This document shows positions 46,256-56,578 of a DNA stretch of 64,000 nucleotides, piece by piece. The translations under genes and the position numbers were made by a program. Under the pieces are notes generated by a model. The model was not told the origin of the DNA and made no database searches. It was given only the letters and a program-made list of their open reading frames with translations. Within the stretch, counting starts at the first letter, position 1; each line of letters begins with the position of its first letter. This DNA comes from DATFVA01 sp963811905. Its GTDB lineage: Bacteria; Bacteroidota; Ignavibacteria; Ignavibacteriales; Ignavibacteriaceae. The stretch spans positions 124,001 through 188,000 of the forward strand of contig CAWETK010000015.1 in the NCBI GenBank assembly GCA_963811905.1, given 5' to 3'.

Positions 46256-46429
46256 TCAAACACTCTGATGGAGCATGTAAAAATAGCTGCCTAAATAATA
46301 GGGCCACAGTATTATGCCCAGCACTGCATTCCAGAAATGGAGGTTCAGAAAGCCTATTGAGAACAGCCATCCCATTATCCAGAATATTCCTCCCGCATCA
46401 GAGTGCACATTTATTTTTTTATCCGTCAT
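46256..46429 (-). CDS. 57-residue membrane protein
   Basis: This short frame is MTDKKINVHSDAGG followed by two hydrophobic stretches (about 15-31 and 35-53), so it is probably a small two-pass membrane protein. GGAG lies six bases before its ATG, which supports translation. It converges with the GH47 gene, their stops being one base apart. I recognise no family. Confidence 0.7.
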   Translation of the reverse strand: MTDKKINVHSDAGGIFWIMGWLFSIGFLNLHFWNAVLGIILWPYYLGSYFYMLHQSV

Positions 46430-46929
46430 ATTTTCTCCGGTGTGTTAAGTTATTGATTAAATGACATAAAAAACTTAATTAAACCACCGGGCATAGGCAA
46501 GAAAAAACCACAGGAATTCTGTTTCTCCGCTAACTATTTATAAACAGAAAAGAGCTTCAATAGGACAGGATTCTGCTTGCGCTTGAAAATCAGCAATTCA
46601 AACTTATTTCAGATATTGAACTTCTGATTGAAAAATTATATAATATAACTCAGTTAAATTGTTTTTATAAACAATAAATCCTCAGATACCCCGTCCGCCA
46701 TACTGTTGAATATATCATCAAAATACCTCAAAAATGTGTGTTGAACCGTCCTTGAACCGTCTTTCCCCCGGTACAACTACGGTATAATCCCTGTCATTCC
46801 ACGGAATACCGAAAGTGTACTTACATAATTACAGGGCGGCGTTGCATTAGCCTCCTGCAGGTGTTTGAAATATTAAAAATTCAAACTAAATTCAACCAGC
46901 ATATTTTATTAACTATTTGGGGAGTTATA
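46430..46929. other. Intergenic region upstream of the OmpA gene
   Basis: No gene is seen apart from candidate control sites near 46741-46788, listed separately. Several AT-rich stretches (46600-46680) have no recognisable structure. Confidence 0.4.
46741..46788 (+). promoter_or_regulatory. Candidate activator-dependent promoter of the OmpA-domain gene
   Basis: Two copies of TTGAACCGTC (46741-46750 and 46752-46761) have an 11-bp period, the spacing typical of OmpR/PhoB-type response regulators. They are followed by TATAAT at 46783-46788. The repeats overlap where a -35 element would lie, as expected for an activator-dependent promoter. The gene start is at 46930. Confidence 0.4.
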
Positions 46930-48180
46930 ATGAGAAATTTAATTCTGCTTATTGCACTTCTTTTTATCTCAACCGAGGTATTTCCTCAATTCGATATCCT
47001 GAAGAAAGTAAAAGACAAAGTCGAAGACAAAACCGAACAGAAGGTTGATGAAGCGATCAATAAAACAGTTGACAACGCGGCTGATCAGAACAAAAATAAT
47101 CCTCCGGCATCAGATTCAGCACAAGTTCAAAATGATGCAGCAAACCCGACTTCAACACCCGAAACCGAAGGATTAAAATCATTTTCTAAATTTGATTTTG
47201 TTCCTGGTGAACAGGTGATTTTGTTTGATGATTTTTCACAGGATAATATCGGCGATTTCCCGGCACTATGGAATACAAATGGTTCAGGTGAGGTTGTTAA
47301 CACTAATCTATTCCCGGGAAACTGGCTGCAGTTTTCAACACGCGATGCAATCTGGACAGATAACCTTTTAGACTTACCCGAAAATTATACTATCGAATTT
47401 GACGTGGTCCCGATTAAAGGCGAAGAAGGCGGTATGGCTGGTTATGGTTTCAGACTGATGCAGGCTATAAACGCTAAATCTTATGACCATGGCTCTGTTC
47501 CTGGTAAAGCCGGACTATCATTTTTTGTTGAATATTATGGAAGACCCGGTTATAGGACCTACATAAACGGCGCTGAGGGTGATGGACTCGGATTATCCGG
47601 AATAAAAGATAATAAGGACGCATATCAAAAAATAAATCAAAAATATCACATTTCAATCTGGATACAGAAATCAAGGGTACGCGTTTACCAGAATGAGACC
47701 AAATTGTTCGATCTGCCAAAAGCCTTCCCTGTAGCAAGTGTAAAAATGGACCGAATAAGATTTGAAAATGGCGCTGCCCTGGTTTCAAATATCAGAATAG
47801 CTGTTGGCGCACCGGATATGAGAAGCAAACTTTTAACTGAAGGAAAGCTTGTAACAAGAGGAATACTTTTCGATGTGAATTCCGATAAAATTAAGCCGGA
47901 ATCATACGGCACATTAAAAGAAATTGCAAAGGTTCTTTCTGATAATGCTGATGTAAAGGTCAGAATAATCGGTCACACTGACAGCGACGGATCAGATGAA
48001 TCCAACCTTGACCTGTCCAAAAGAAGAGCGGCTTCTGTTAAAAATACACTGAATTCTGAATTCAGTATCGATGCCGCAAGAATGGAAACGGATGGTAAGG
48101 GTGAATCAGAACCTGTAGTAGATAACAACACCCCTGAAGGAAAAGCGAACAACCGCAGGGTTGAGTTTATTAAATTATAA
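46930..48180 (+). CDS. OmpA-domain outer-membrane-associated protein
   Basis: This 416-residue protein has a signal peptide (about 1-20), a low-complexity charged region (23-75), a central lectin-like beta region with DDFSQDNIGDFPALWNTNGSG, and a C-terminal OmpA domain (about 295-416) with GHTDSDGSDESNLDLSKRRA that binds peptidoglycan. The ATG at 46930 has GGGGAG upstream and precedes the signal peptide; a 23-codon extension is unlikely. A strong terminator follows. Confidence 0.88.
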   Translation: MRNLILLIALLFISTEVFPQFDILKKVKDKVEDKTEQKVDEAINKTVDNAADQNKNNPPASDSAQVQNDAANPTSTPETEGLKSFSKFDFVPGEQVILFDDFSQDNIGDFPALWNTNGSGEVVNTNLFPGNWLQFSTRDAIWTDNLLDLPENYTIEFDVVPIKGEEGGMAGYGFRLMQAINAKSYDHGSVPGKAGLSFFVEYYGRPGYRTYINGAEGDGLGLSGIKDNKDAYQKINQKYHISIWIQKSRVRVYQNETKLFDLPKAFPVASVKMDRIRFENGAALVSNIRIAVGAPDMRSKLLTEGKLVTRGILFDVNSDKIKPESYGTLKEIAKVLSDNADVKVRIIGHTDSDGSDESNLDLSKRRAASVKNTLNSEFSIDAARMETDGKGESEPVVDNNTPEGKANNRRVEFIKL

Positions 48181-48209
48181 CATCTGAATAACGTTACCGC
48201 TTTTTGTCC

Positions 48210-48248
48210 CTGCCTGCAGTTTTTTGCGAATTCTGCAGGCAGTTTTTT
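48210..48248 (+). terminator. Intrinsic terminator after the OmpA-domain gene
   Basis: A perfect 10-bp stem, CTGCCTGCAG (48210-48219) with CTGCAGGCAG (48233-48242), is followed by TTTTTTA. It begins 29 bp after the stop codon. Confidence 0.92.
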
Positions 48249-48277
48249 ATTAAACTGCCTGCTATAAATTTGCCATT

Positions 48278-48715
48278 TTAGAAATCCAGGAAGTATTGTG
48301 AATGGTTCAGAATGTGGAAAGAATAATACAGATTTTTACTTACAATCCTGACTTTCTCACTTTTATCAAACCTCGCAGAGCCTCTAAGCCTGTATATACC
48401 TATTCCGTTATCCAGACTATAAAGCGCAACGGCAGCTGTAATCCTCTCCATTTCGGTTGAACCATTATCAAGCATCTTAAGGAGAGGGATCAGTGAAGCA
48501 GAAAAGTCTTCAGGCGAAGCAATTGAATTATCTATTACCTCGGTTATAACAACAGCAGAACTTACTCTTAAACCTTCATTATCAGAAGTAATTCCGGCAA
48601 CAAGGTTTGCAGCAATTTCGCCCTTGTTAGTTGAGGTTGTTAAATCAGCCCCGGCAGCCAGGAGTGGGGCAAACATTAAGGAGGAGAGCAGTAGTATCGA
48701 TGCTAACATTTTCAT
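48278..48715 (-). CDS. Secreted protein of unknown function
   Basis: This 145-residue protein has a signal peptide (about 1-22). The mature part looks helical, with LRVSSAVVITEVIDNS and ERITAAVALYSLDNGIG recalling HEAT-type helical pairs. I do not recognise a family. It is a single gene on its strand. Confidence 0.65.
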   Translation of the reverse strand: MKMLASILLLSSLMFAPLLAAGADLTTSTNKGEIAANLVAGITSDNEGLRVSSAVVITEVIDNSIASPEDFSASLIPLLKMLDNGSTEMERITAAVALYSLDNGIGIYRLRGSARFDKSEKVRIVSKNLYYSFHILNHSQYFLDF

Positions 48716-48814
48716 ATCAGCCTCCCGATTTAAGTTAATATATACTTACCGGGAGCAATCTAAAAAGCAGGCGCTGAATAGTCCACTTAATTTGTATGAA
48801 TGGGATAATTAAAG

Positions 48815-49843
48815 TCAGGACTGGTTATTATCTCTGTCGACTACCGGTGCCCGGGGATCATTCCTGAAGGGATCATCTCTTGTTTCTTCAAAGAAAGGAC
48901 GGTATGATTCTTTGCTTTCCATTTCCTGAACCCAGCCATTTTCCAGTTCAAATTTATCCAGCAGTTCAACAGCTCTTGCATATTCAGAATAAGATATGTT
49001 GCGGCTTATCAGGGGATACTTTTCAGCTTTATTTGATGGATAATATTGAGCCATTAAAGAGATATGAACATTGGGATCCAGTTCCTCAGCAATGAAGCGG
49101 AATACATTTTCGGTTTCTGCAAGTCCGTTCGGCATCACCAGGTGCCTGATAATTAATCCTCTTACCACAACCCCGTTTTCGTAAACAAGTTCGCTTCCGA
49201 CCTGCCTGTACATTTCCTTTATTGCAGGTTTAACAGCATCGAAATAATCGCTGACTTTGGAGTATGTCCGTCCTACGGAATTCTCACCATATTTGAAATC
49301 CGGCAGATAAATATCAATCACTCCATCATAAAGCCGCAGCATTTCAACACTGTCGTAGCCGTTTGTATTATAAATGATCGGGAGTTTTAACCCTTTCACA
49401 ATCGCCAGGTAAATCGATTTAAGGATGGGTACGGCAAAATGAGTCGGTGAAACGAGACCTATATTATGACAGTCTTTCTCCTGAAGTTCCATCATTATTT
49501 CCGCCAGTCGTTCGTGGCTTACTTCATTCTTCCTTTCTACTTTATAATTCTGGCTTATTACATAGTTCTGACAGAATACGCACCGCAGATTACAGTTGCC
49601 GAAGAATATATTCCCTGCTCCTCTGCTTCCACTCAGCACAGGTTCCTCACCGAAATGCGGCGTATAGGAAGAAACGACCGGCAGGTCACCACTCTGGCAA
49701 ATTCCATACTCACCGCTTGTACGATCAACATTGCAGTTCCTTGGACAGCTTGTGCAGGATTGTAATATTTTTTCGGCTTTATTCAGCCTCTGTTCCAGCT
49801 CACCTGATCCGAATCTATGAATATATGAAGGCACAAATTTCAT
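48815..49843 (-). CDS. Radical SAM protein, PflX-like
   Basis: This protein of about 342 residues belongs to the PflA-like radical SAM group often named PflX. It has the SAM cluster motif CNLRCVFC (C87, C91, C94 counted from a start three codons upstream) and a Cys-rich N-terminal zinc- or Fe-S-type region (CTSCPRNC and a following C). The target protein is unknown. The ATG at 49843 is preferred over a TTG three codons earlier. No glycyl radical enzyme gene lies nearby. Confidence 0.88.
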   Translation of the reverse strand: MKFVPSYIHRFGSGELEQRLNKAEKILQSCTSCPRNCNVDRTSGEYGICQSGDLPVVSSYTPHFGEEPVLSGSRGAGNIFFGNCNLRCVFCQNYVISQNYKVERKNEVSHERLAEIMMELQEKDCHNIGLVSPTHFAVPILKSIYLAIVKGLKLPIIYNTNGYDSVEMLRLYDGVIDIYLPDFKYGENSVGRTYSKVSDYFDAVKPAIKEMYRQVGSELVYENGVVVRGLIIRHLVMPNGLAETENVFRFIAEELDPNVHISLMAQYYPSNKAEKYPLISRNISYSEYARAVELLDKFELENGWVQEMESKESYRPFFEETRDDPFRNDPRAPVVDRDNNQS

Positions 49844-50137
49844 TTTACGCAAAGTTATATATTTAATACTCTAAATTAAAACAGATAAATCCAAGGATAA
49901 AGATACTAAACAGGTTCTTTTTTCTACTGTCAGGAGTGCTGGAGCATTCCTTCGTTAAACATTTTATAATTTTATCGAGTTAATAAAGATCGATTATTTG
50001 TTCTCTAATCTCGTGAAAAACCTCGCCTTTTGAATTAACCCTGACATCAGACTTCTTTTTACAATCTTTTGACATTTTTTTGACAATCCCCGTCTCGATA
50101 TTTTCACCTAGTTTAAGATAAAGATAATGGAGAGACT

Positions 50138-51212
50138 ATGAAAACTATCAACTTTCTTTTAATAATTATTCCCGTATTGGCTGGCCTATTCCCAGTAGAT
50201 GCCCAGGATAGTATTAAGGTCGTAATCATCAGCGATAAAGTTGGACCATTCATCGAGTTGAAGGAGCAATATAATTATAAATTGTTTCCCGATGTGAACA
50301 ATTTTGTTCTCGCATACACTACAAAGACAAAGGATGATATCTACACTGCAAAGGTTTACTACATTGCAGACAGAATTTTGCAGGAAAAATCAGTCAATAT
50401 TAAGGAGAAGATATTTTTGGCGGAGGCTGAGAGGATATGTAACTATAATAAAATTAAATTCAACTCGTATAAAAAGGGATCTAATCCAGCACAACTTGAA
50501 TATATCTGGTTAAGCAAAGTAGATATAGATCGCAAATTGGATGGAGAGTTGAAATCAATATATAATTATATCTTACCTTATGAAAAGAATTACGAATATT
50601 CCTGCCCTATAAAAAGTTACCCCTGGCTATGGTTGAGTATAGGAGTATCATACACAAATTTCAGTTTCGCTGACTTATCCTCTCTTACGGATGCTGTATA
50701 TTTATACTTCCGGCAGACCAATACTGCCTTCCCTGAAGTTAATCCCAATTTCGATTTATTCGGAATCGTCAGAACTAAAGCCACCCTTGATATTACCTCT
50801 TATTTATCTGCAGTTAATAATGATCGATTATGATTTGTGGACAAAAAATATCAGTTATAGCGCATTTTCGGCACTGGCGATTTACAAACTGAATGATGTT
50901 GCGGAAAATTTCCTTCCTTTTGCAGGTCTTGGTTATACAAAGAATAACTTTGATATAACGATTGACTATGGCAAGGTTGTAATAAACGATTATGGAGGAC
51001 AGCTGGAATCGGTCAAAGTGGATGGAGGGACAGAAGGACTGATTGCAGAAACGGGGTTTGAAATACCCATGGGTATGTGGTGCAATTTTGGATTATATTT
51101 GATTTTTATCTCTTGAACTCTTTTGGATTTACAGAGTCCTACTCTGGATTCAGCTCTAGAAATCAAACCTGGAAATTTTGATGCAGGAATATATTTCAAC
51201 TTTTTATTTTAG
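50138..51212 (+). pseudogene. Broken outer-membrane-type protein
   Basis: A signal peptide (about 1-22) and about 225 residues are read in one frame, then the beta-barrel-like remainder is spread over alternate frames: 50.8-51.09 kb (YDLWTKNISYSAFSALAIY, FLPFAGLGYTKNNF), 51.10-51.17 kb (DFYLLNSFGFTESYSGF) and a terminal DAGIYFNFLF ending at 51212. The aromatic C-terminal residue fits an outer-membrane protein. Three frame changes are needed, so it is inactive, or the sequence is in error. GGAGAG precedes the ATG. No gene of known function is recognised. Confidence 0.75.
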
Positions 51213-51227
51213 AAAGAGGGCATTAAA

Positions 51228-52773
51228 ATGAAGATTATTTATTCTTTTATTTTATTTAATAGTCTAGTCTCTATGTCATCGGATGTTATTCTTATGAAAG
51301 AATTGAAACCGGAAATCAATTAAAAAAATATTCCTCAGGGGAAATATCTTTCCTTACAAAAGATACTTCAGTATATTATTTGAATAATGTAATTTTGAAA
51401 GATTCAGTTATCAGCGGAACAGGGAGAGTGGAAAAAAACGGGAAGAGTGAATCTTTCACAGGCAACATTCATCTCTCACAAATTAGTTACATCCAGGCTG
51501 CAGATTTTGATTTCTGGAAAACAGCGTTAGTTGCTGGTGCAATCGGATTTCTTGGAATAGCTGCTGCAGCGATTCTGCAGGATAAATCTGAAGGAGCCAC
51601 TGCAAAAGTAGTCTATCCGACATCGACTGGCGGTTCATGCCCGTTCATATATTCGTATACTGATGCCGGCTTTATCCTTGAAGGAGAGGCAATTCCTTTA
51701 TCTCTTGGGAAAAGCTCTGGAAATGGAAACTATAAATTCGCTTCCTCATCTTATTCCTCAAAACAATACGCTCCAAATAAGAATTACTAATGAAAGACCG
51801 GAAACACACTACATAAACTCAGTACAATTATTTAAATACCATAGCCGCTCGGACGATAACCTGATTGCGGATGCCGATCGAAAAGTATGGCCTGTTATGA
51901 ACCCCCGGCCCCCGCAGAAAGCAGTGGTTTTGCATAAAAATATTATCGGGGATGTCGGCGCTGAAGATGGCATATACTGGGAAAGCGACCTGTCTTCAGT
52001 TGATGCACAAGGCAGGTTTATTGACAGCATAGTATTGACCTTTCCCCATAATACAAAACGCTCTTCTTCACTCATCGTCAAAGCTATTAATACGCGGATC
52101 AGTGACGTACTTTTCCGCAAAATTTATGACTTCCTTGGAGATGAAATTCTTCCCTTCGTCAATGCAGCGGAAAACGATCCTGAAGTAATTGCTGCATTGA
52201 ATGATTGGATCCAGGATGTATCTCTTAAAGCTTTTGTATGGAAAGGTGATAACTGGGAATATGCCGGAATATTATACCCGGAAGCCACAAAGCTGCCATT
52301 TAAAAAACTTATCAGAATAAACCTGGCCAATATTAATACTGGATAATGTAAAAATTAAACTTGAATGTATGGCGGATGTCTGGAAAATTGATGCGGTTAG
52401 TCTTGATTGTTCTGATGTAATACCTGTAGACCCGGTAATGATCCCTAAGGTCTCAGCCGCTTTATCTGGTAATGATGTATTACAAAAGATCTCATTTTAT
52501 GATGATGACTATTCACTGCTGCTTCCAGGTGATAAACTGGATCTTATATTTTATGATAAAGATATCTCCGCAGGTTCTCATTACTTCCTCAATGTCAGCG
52601 GATATCTGTATGAATGGTATTTAAAAGCTCCGGGTAAGAATATCGAATATCTTTCATTTGAAACTCCGGGGTATTCAAAGCTTGAGCTTTTCAAAATTAT
52701 ACTTAAAAATAAAAATCTTCTGCTTCCTCCGGTTTATCATGAATGGGAAAAAGTAAGGGAAATATATCACTAA
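51228..52773 (+). pseudogene. Broken lipoprotein
   Basis: The frame opens at 51228 with a lipoprotein signal, changes frame near 51280 to continue GCYSYERIETG through a central membrane-like stretch (TALVAGAIGFLGIAAAAIL) and GSCPFIYSYTDAGFILEGEA, changes again near 51745 to LPHLIPQNNTLQIRI, and once more near 52345 to ADVWKIDAVSLDC. The pieces join into one protein of about 515 residues resembling large Bacteroidota lipoproteins. Function is unknown. Confidence 0.75.
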
Positions 52774-52820
52774 ATAATTATTGTCTGAATGGTGAAGTCA
52801 ATAAAAAACCCGGCAGAGAG

Positions 52821-52937
52821 AGGCTGTGTGAAAATGTAAAGCGAAACGCTGTTTCGCTTACCTGCATTGTAAAAATGTTATTATTTTTCAATAAAATTAT
52901 GAAATTAGTTTTCCTGGATTTAATTTTCACACAGCCT
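52821..52937. mobile_element. 117-bp MITE-like element with 15-bp terminal inverted repeats
   Basis: AGGCTGTGTGAAAAT (52821-52835) and ATTTTCACACAGCCT (52923-52937) are perfect inverted repeats. The internal 87 bp code for nothing and carry a palindrome AGCGAAAC-GCT-GTTTCGCT (52840-52858). No clear target duplication is seen at the ends. The layout fits a non-autonomous transposon derived from an insertion sequence whose transposase is not in this window. Confidence 0.7.
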
Positions 52938-53013
52938 CGAGAAACCGGGGTTTGAATCTAATGACCTGCCTTTTCAAGGAAATTGATTAGCAAGGTCGAT
53001 AAATTCTGATTAA

Positions 53014-56000
53014 TTATTCTACATCCAATGTCGGGATCCTTCCCGGTGTCCATGGAGCACCGTATTTCTCCATATCGTCTTCTAATGTTTTCAGATCATA
53101 ATTGTACAGGTTCTTCAACTGTTCAAGAACCGGAGGGAATTTATCCATCAGCACCTTATATGCATTCCGTTCGTTCTGAGTGATGTTTGAAGATGAACGG
53201 TAATGTGTATATGACAGTACTCGCGAGTCTCTCATTAAATGTTACAGGTGAAGGAGGGTTTTCTTCCGTGCTCGGGAAGTTTGATTCCCTGTTGAACTTC
53301 AATGAAATGTCTTTCAGTGTATTCCACAGGTTATCCGCTCTTACCATTAAGATCATTCGGTGCTTCAGGTGTGTTAATTAGCGCCTGTTTAATGTCGGTA
53401 ACTCTCTTCATCATATCATTAAGAAATCCTTCTGTTCCCCTGATCGCCCTTGCAAGCTTATTCGCTTTCTTCTGGAAGTCAACCAGCTCAGAGCGGTCGG
53501 CAATCGGCAATGTTGAATTATTCAGCGCAGTTACATTGAAATCAACGGGACCGTATAGCTGTTTCTCTCCGTCCCTGTTGATCATCGACATTGTTACTGT
53601 GTATTTACCCGGGAGCGCCAGCGTGCTGCCGTGGCCTTCTTCCGTCGGGTTGAATTTTTCTTTTACCTCAACAGGAGAAGTGCTTCCGTAACGTAAGTCC
53701 CATGCAGCTCTGTTTATGCCTTTTGATGCCGGCTTCGTGATCTTTCTGACAATATTCCCTGCCTCATCTTTAACAGTAAATATGAGATAAGGTTCGAGTT
53801 CTTCATTCTCTGCACGAAGCTGTTCATTATCAGGCTGAGGAATCGGTTTGCCGTCCTTGAACAATTCTTTCTCTTTTTCTTTTCTTTCATCCTTCAGAGT
53901 TTTGGGGACATCTTTTATGTAGTATGTAAATACTGCTCCAAATTCAGGGTTAGGGGCTTTGAAATAAGTAGCTCCCTGTCCGTACCTGCCTCCTGTTTTG
54001 TTGAACATCAATGCATCTTTAACAGGAAATATATAAGCATCTTTATCGAGCGTTGTTTTATTTATCTCACGGAGAGGAGTGAAATTATCGAGTATATAAA
54101 ATCCCCGTCCGAATGTGGCAATAACAAGATCGTTTTCTCTTTTCTGAAAAGAGATATCCCTGACAGGAATTGTAGGAATTCCGGACTTCAGCTGTGTCCA
54201 TACTTTCCCGCCATCAGTAGAGAAAAAGAATCCGAACTCTGTGCCTGCAAATAGAAGATCGGGATCAACAAAATCCTGTTCTACTGTGTGCACGCTTCCG
54301 TTAGCGGGAAGGTTTCCTGCAATAGATGTCCAGGATTCACCTTTATCGCTGCTCTTTAAAAGGTAGGGTTTGAAATCATCCCTTTTCAAATTATTGAATG
54401 ATGCGAATACGACATTCTCATCAAACTTCGAGGGACAGATGTCGCTTACATAAGTGTTTTTCGGGACTCCGGGGAATTCTTCTATCTTTTTCCAGCTCTT
54501 TGCATCCTGAGATACCTGGATAACTCCATCGTCAGTGCCTGCATATAAAAGATTTTCCTTTAAAGGTGATTCTGTCAGTGAAACAATTGTTCCGAAGAGA
54601 GAAGTAGACTGATCCTTTGCCACAGCATCAACACTCCAGTATTTGCCCATTACCGGCCATTGGTTCCTGTCGAGCTGAGCAGTTAGGTCGGGACTTATCT
54701 CCTGCCAGGTATCTCCTCTATCATCGCTTCTGAATACTTTATTAGCAGCACAATAAAGTCTTGTATGGCTGTGCGGACTTACAAATAAAGGCGTATCCCA
54801 GTTCCACTTATAGGTAAGTTCACCTTCGTTTGGTTCAGGACGAATGTCGATTGCTTCACCGCTGGCTTTATCATACCTCACCATATTTCCGTACTGTGCC
54901 TCAGCATAAACAGTATTAGGATCTTCAGGATCGGTTGCACTCCAGAAACCGTCTCCGCCGTTCGTGATAATCCAGTCGCTGTTTACGATTCCATCGTCAC
55001 TCAAAGTTGCTGAAGGACCGCCCATACTATTGTTATCCTGGGTCCCGCCGTATACATAATAAAAAGGTTCAGTGTTATCGACAGCAACTCTGTAGAACTG
55101 GGTGATCGGAAGATTTTCTTTAAAGTCGAATGTCTTGCCGTCATCATATGTTTCATAAACTCCTCCATCGCCTCCGATAAGGAAGTGATCGGTATAATCA
55201 GGATCAATCCACATAGCGTGGTCATCCACGTGACGGTCTTTGGTGCTTACGTTGTTCCAGGTTTTACCACCGTCAAGCGTTACCTTAGAGAAAGTTTCTG
55301 TGGAGTAAACTTTATTTTCATTCTTCGGATCGACATAGATTTCGTTGAAATACTGTCCCGATGAAGCATAATCGCTCATCTTATCCCAACTGGCTCCGCG
55401 GTTGGTTGATCTGAAAAAACCGCTTTTTCCTTCTGCCGCTTCCATAATGATGTACAGTATATCAGGATTAGAAGGCGCATAAGCAATGTCCATACCTCCG
55501 ATATCTACATTCGGAAGACCCTTCATTATTTTATCCCAGGTTTCGCCTGCATCAGTTGATTTGTAAACTGCAGATTCAGGTCCACCGCCGATCTTCGTAT
55601 AAACATGTCTTCTCCGCTGCTCAGAAGTTGCATACATTACATCAGGGTTGCGGGGATCATAAATAACATTGTTAACTCCTGTATTCTCACTTATATCAAG
55701 CACCTTCTTCCAGGTTTTCCCTGCATCAGTTGTTTTATATAAACCTCTGTCTCCTCCCGGTCCCCAAACAGAACCTTCCGCTGCAACGAATACGATATTA
55801 GAATTTCTCGGATCGATAGCAATTTCACCTATCTGGCGGGAATCTTTCAGTCCCATATCCTTCCATGATTTTCCGCCGTCAGTGGTTTTATAAATTCCGT
55901 CTCCGTAGCCAAGTGCTCTCTGGTGATTATTTTCTCCTGTACCCGCCCATACCACGTAAGGGTTGTTCGGATCTATTGCAAGACAGCCTATAGAATAAGC

Positions 56001-56276
56001 GCCGTAATGATCAAATACAGGTTCAAACGTTATTCCGTCATTTATTGTTTTCCAGATATGTCCGCTGGCTGCAGCCACATAATATTCGGCATGGTTCTGA
56101 GGATTAACCACGAAGTCAGCTATTCTTCCTGAAGTAAATGCAGGTCCTATATTCCTCCATTTTAATCCGGATACAACTTCGGCCATCGTAGAGTCCTTCT
56201 TATCCTCCTCCTGAGCAAAGATCACCACAGAAAAAAGAACAGAAAGAATTATAGAGATATTAATAAATCTTTTCAT
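53014..56276 (-). pseudogene. Large secreted BNR/sortilin-like repeat protein with frameshifted C terminus
   Basis: A signal peptide (about 1-21) is followed by some 700 residues of BNR/sortilin-type beta-propeller repeats (GIYKTTDGGKSWKDMGL, GLYKTTDAGKTWKKV, FFRSTNRGASWDKM) and a C-terminal domain. The main frame stops near 53331 (981 aa), but the expected tail continues in two other frames: ADNLWNTLKDISLKFN (to about 53230) and YTHYRSSSNITQNERNAY through GAPWTPGRIPTLD to 53014. So two frame changes disrupt the last 100 or so residues. The propeller may still fold. Confidence 0.82.
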
Positions 56277-56513
56277 AATAAATTAGAGTATTGTGAATAA
56301 ATAATTTGATTTGATATTTGAATGTATATGCTGATCAATTCTATAATTACATTAATTTTAACTCCCCTGATTTCCGGGCTGTAAGTTAGTAAACCATTCC
56401 TTTTTATTCTACAACTAAATGATGAATGGCAAATAAATTATTTGTAAAAGGTTCAGGAATGCGGGGTGAAAGTTCAGGTTCAAGTTCAAGTGTAAGTGCA
56501 GGTTTAAGTATAG

Positions 56514-56548
56514 GAAAAAAAATGCCGGAAGCTGTTAAACTACCGGCA
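56514..56548 (-). terminator. Intrinsic terminator of the FG-GAP/ASPIC gene
   Basis: On the minus strand TGCCGG and CCGGCA (56543-56548 and 56523-56528) form a stem followed by a run of T (56514-56522). The same structure ends the next upstream T9SS gene. Confidence 0.88.
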
Positions 56549-56578
56549 CGGGGATTTGGGGAATCAGGGGTTGTTTTG

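Noticed and set aside
50069..50085. Two TTGACA sequences as -35 elements before the broken outer-membrane gene
   Set aside because: No suitable -10 element lies at 16-19 bp.
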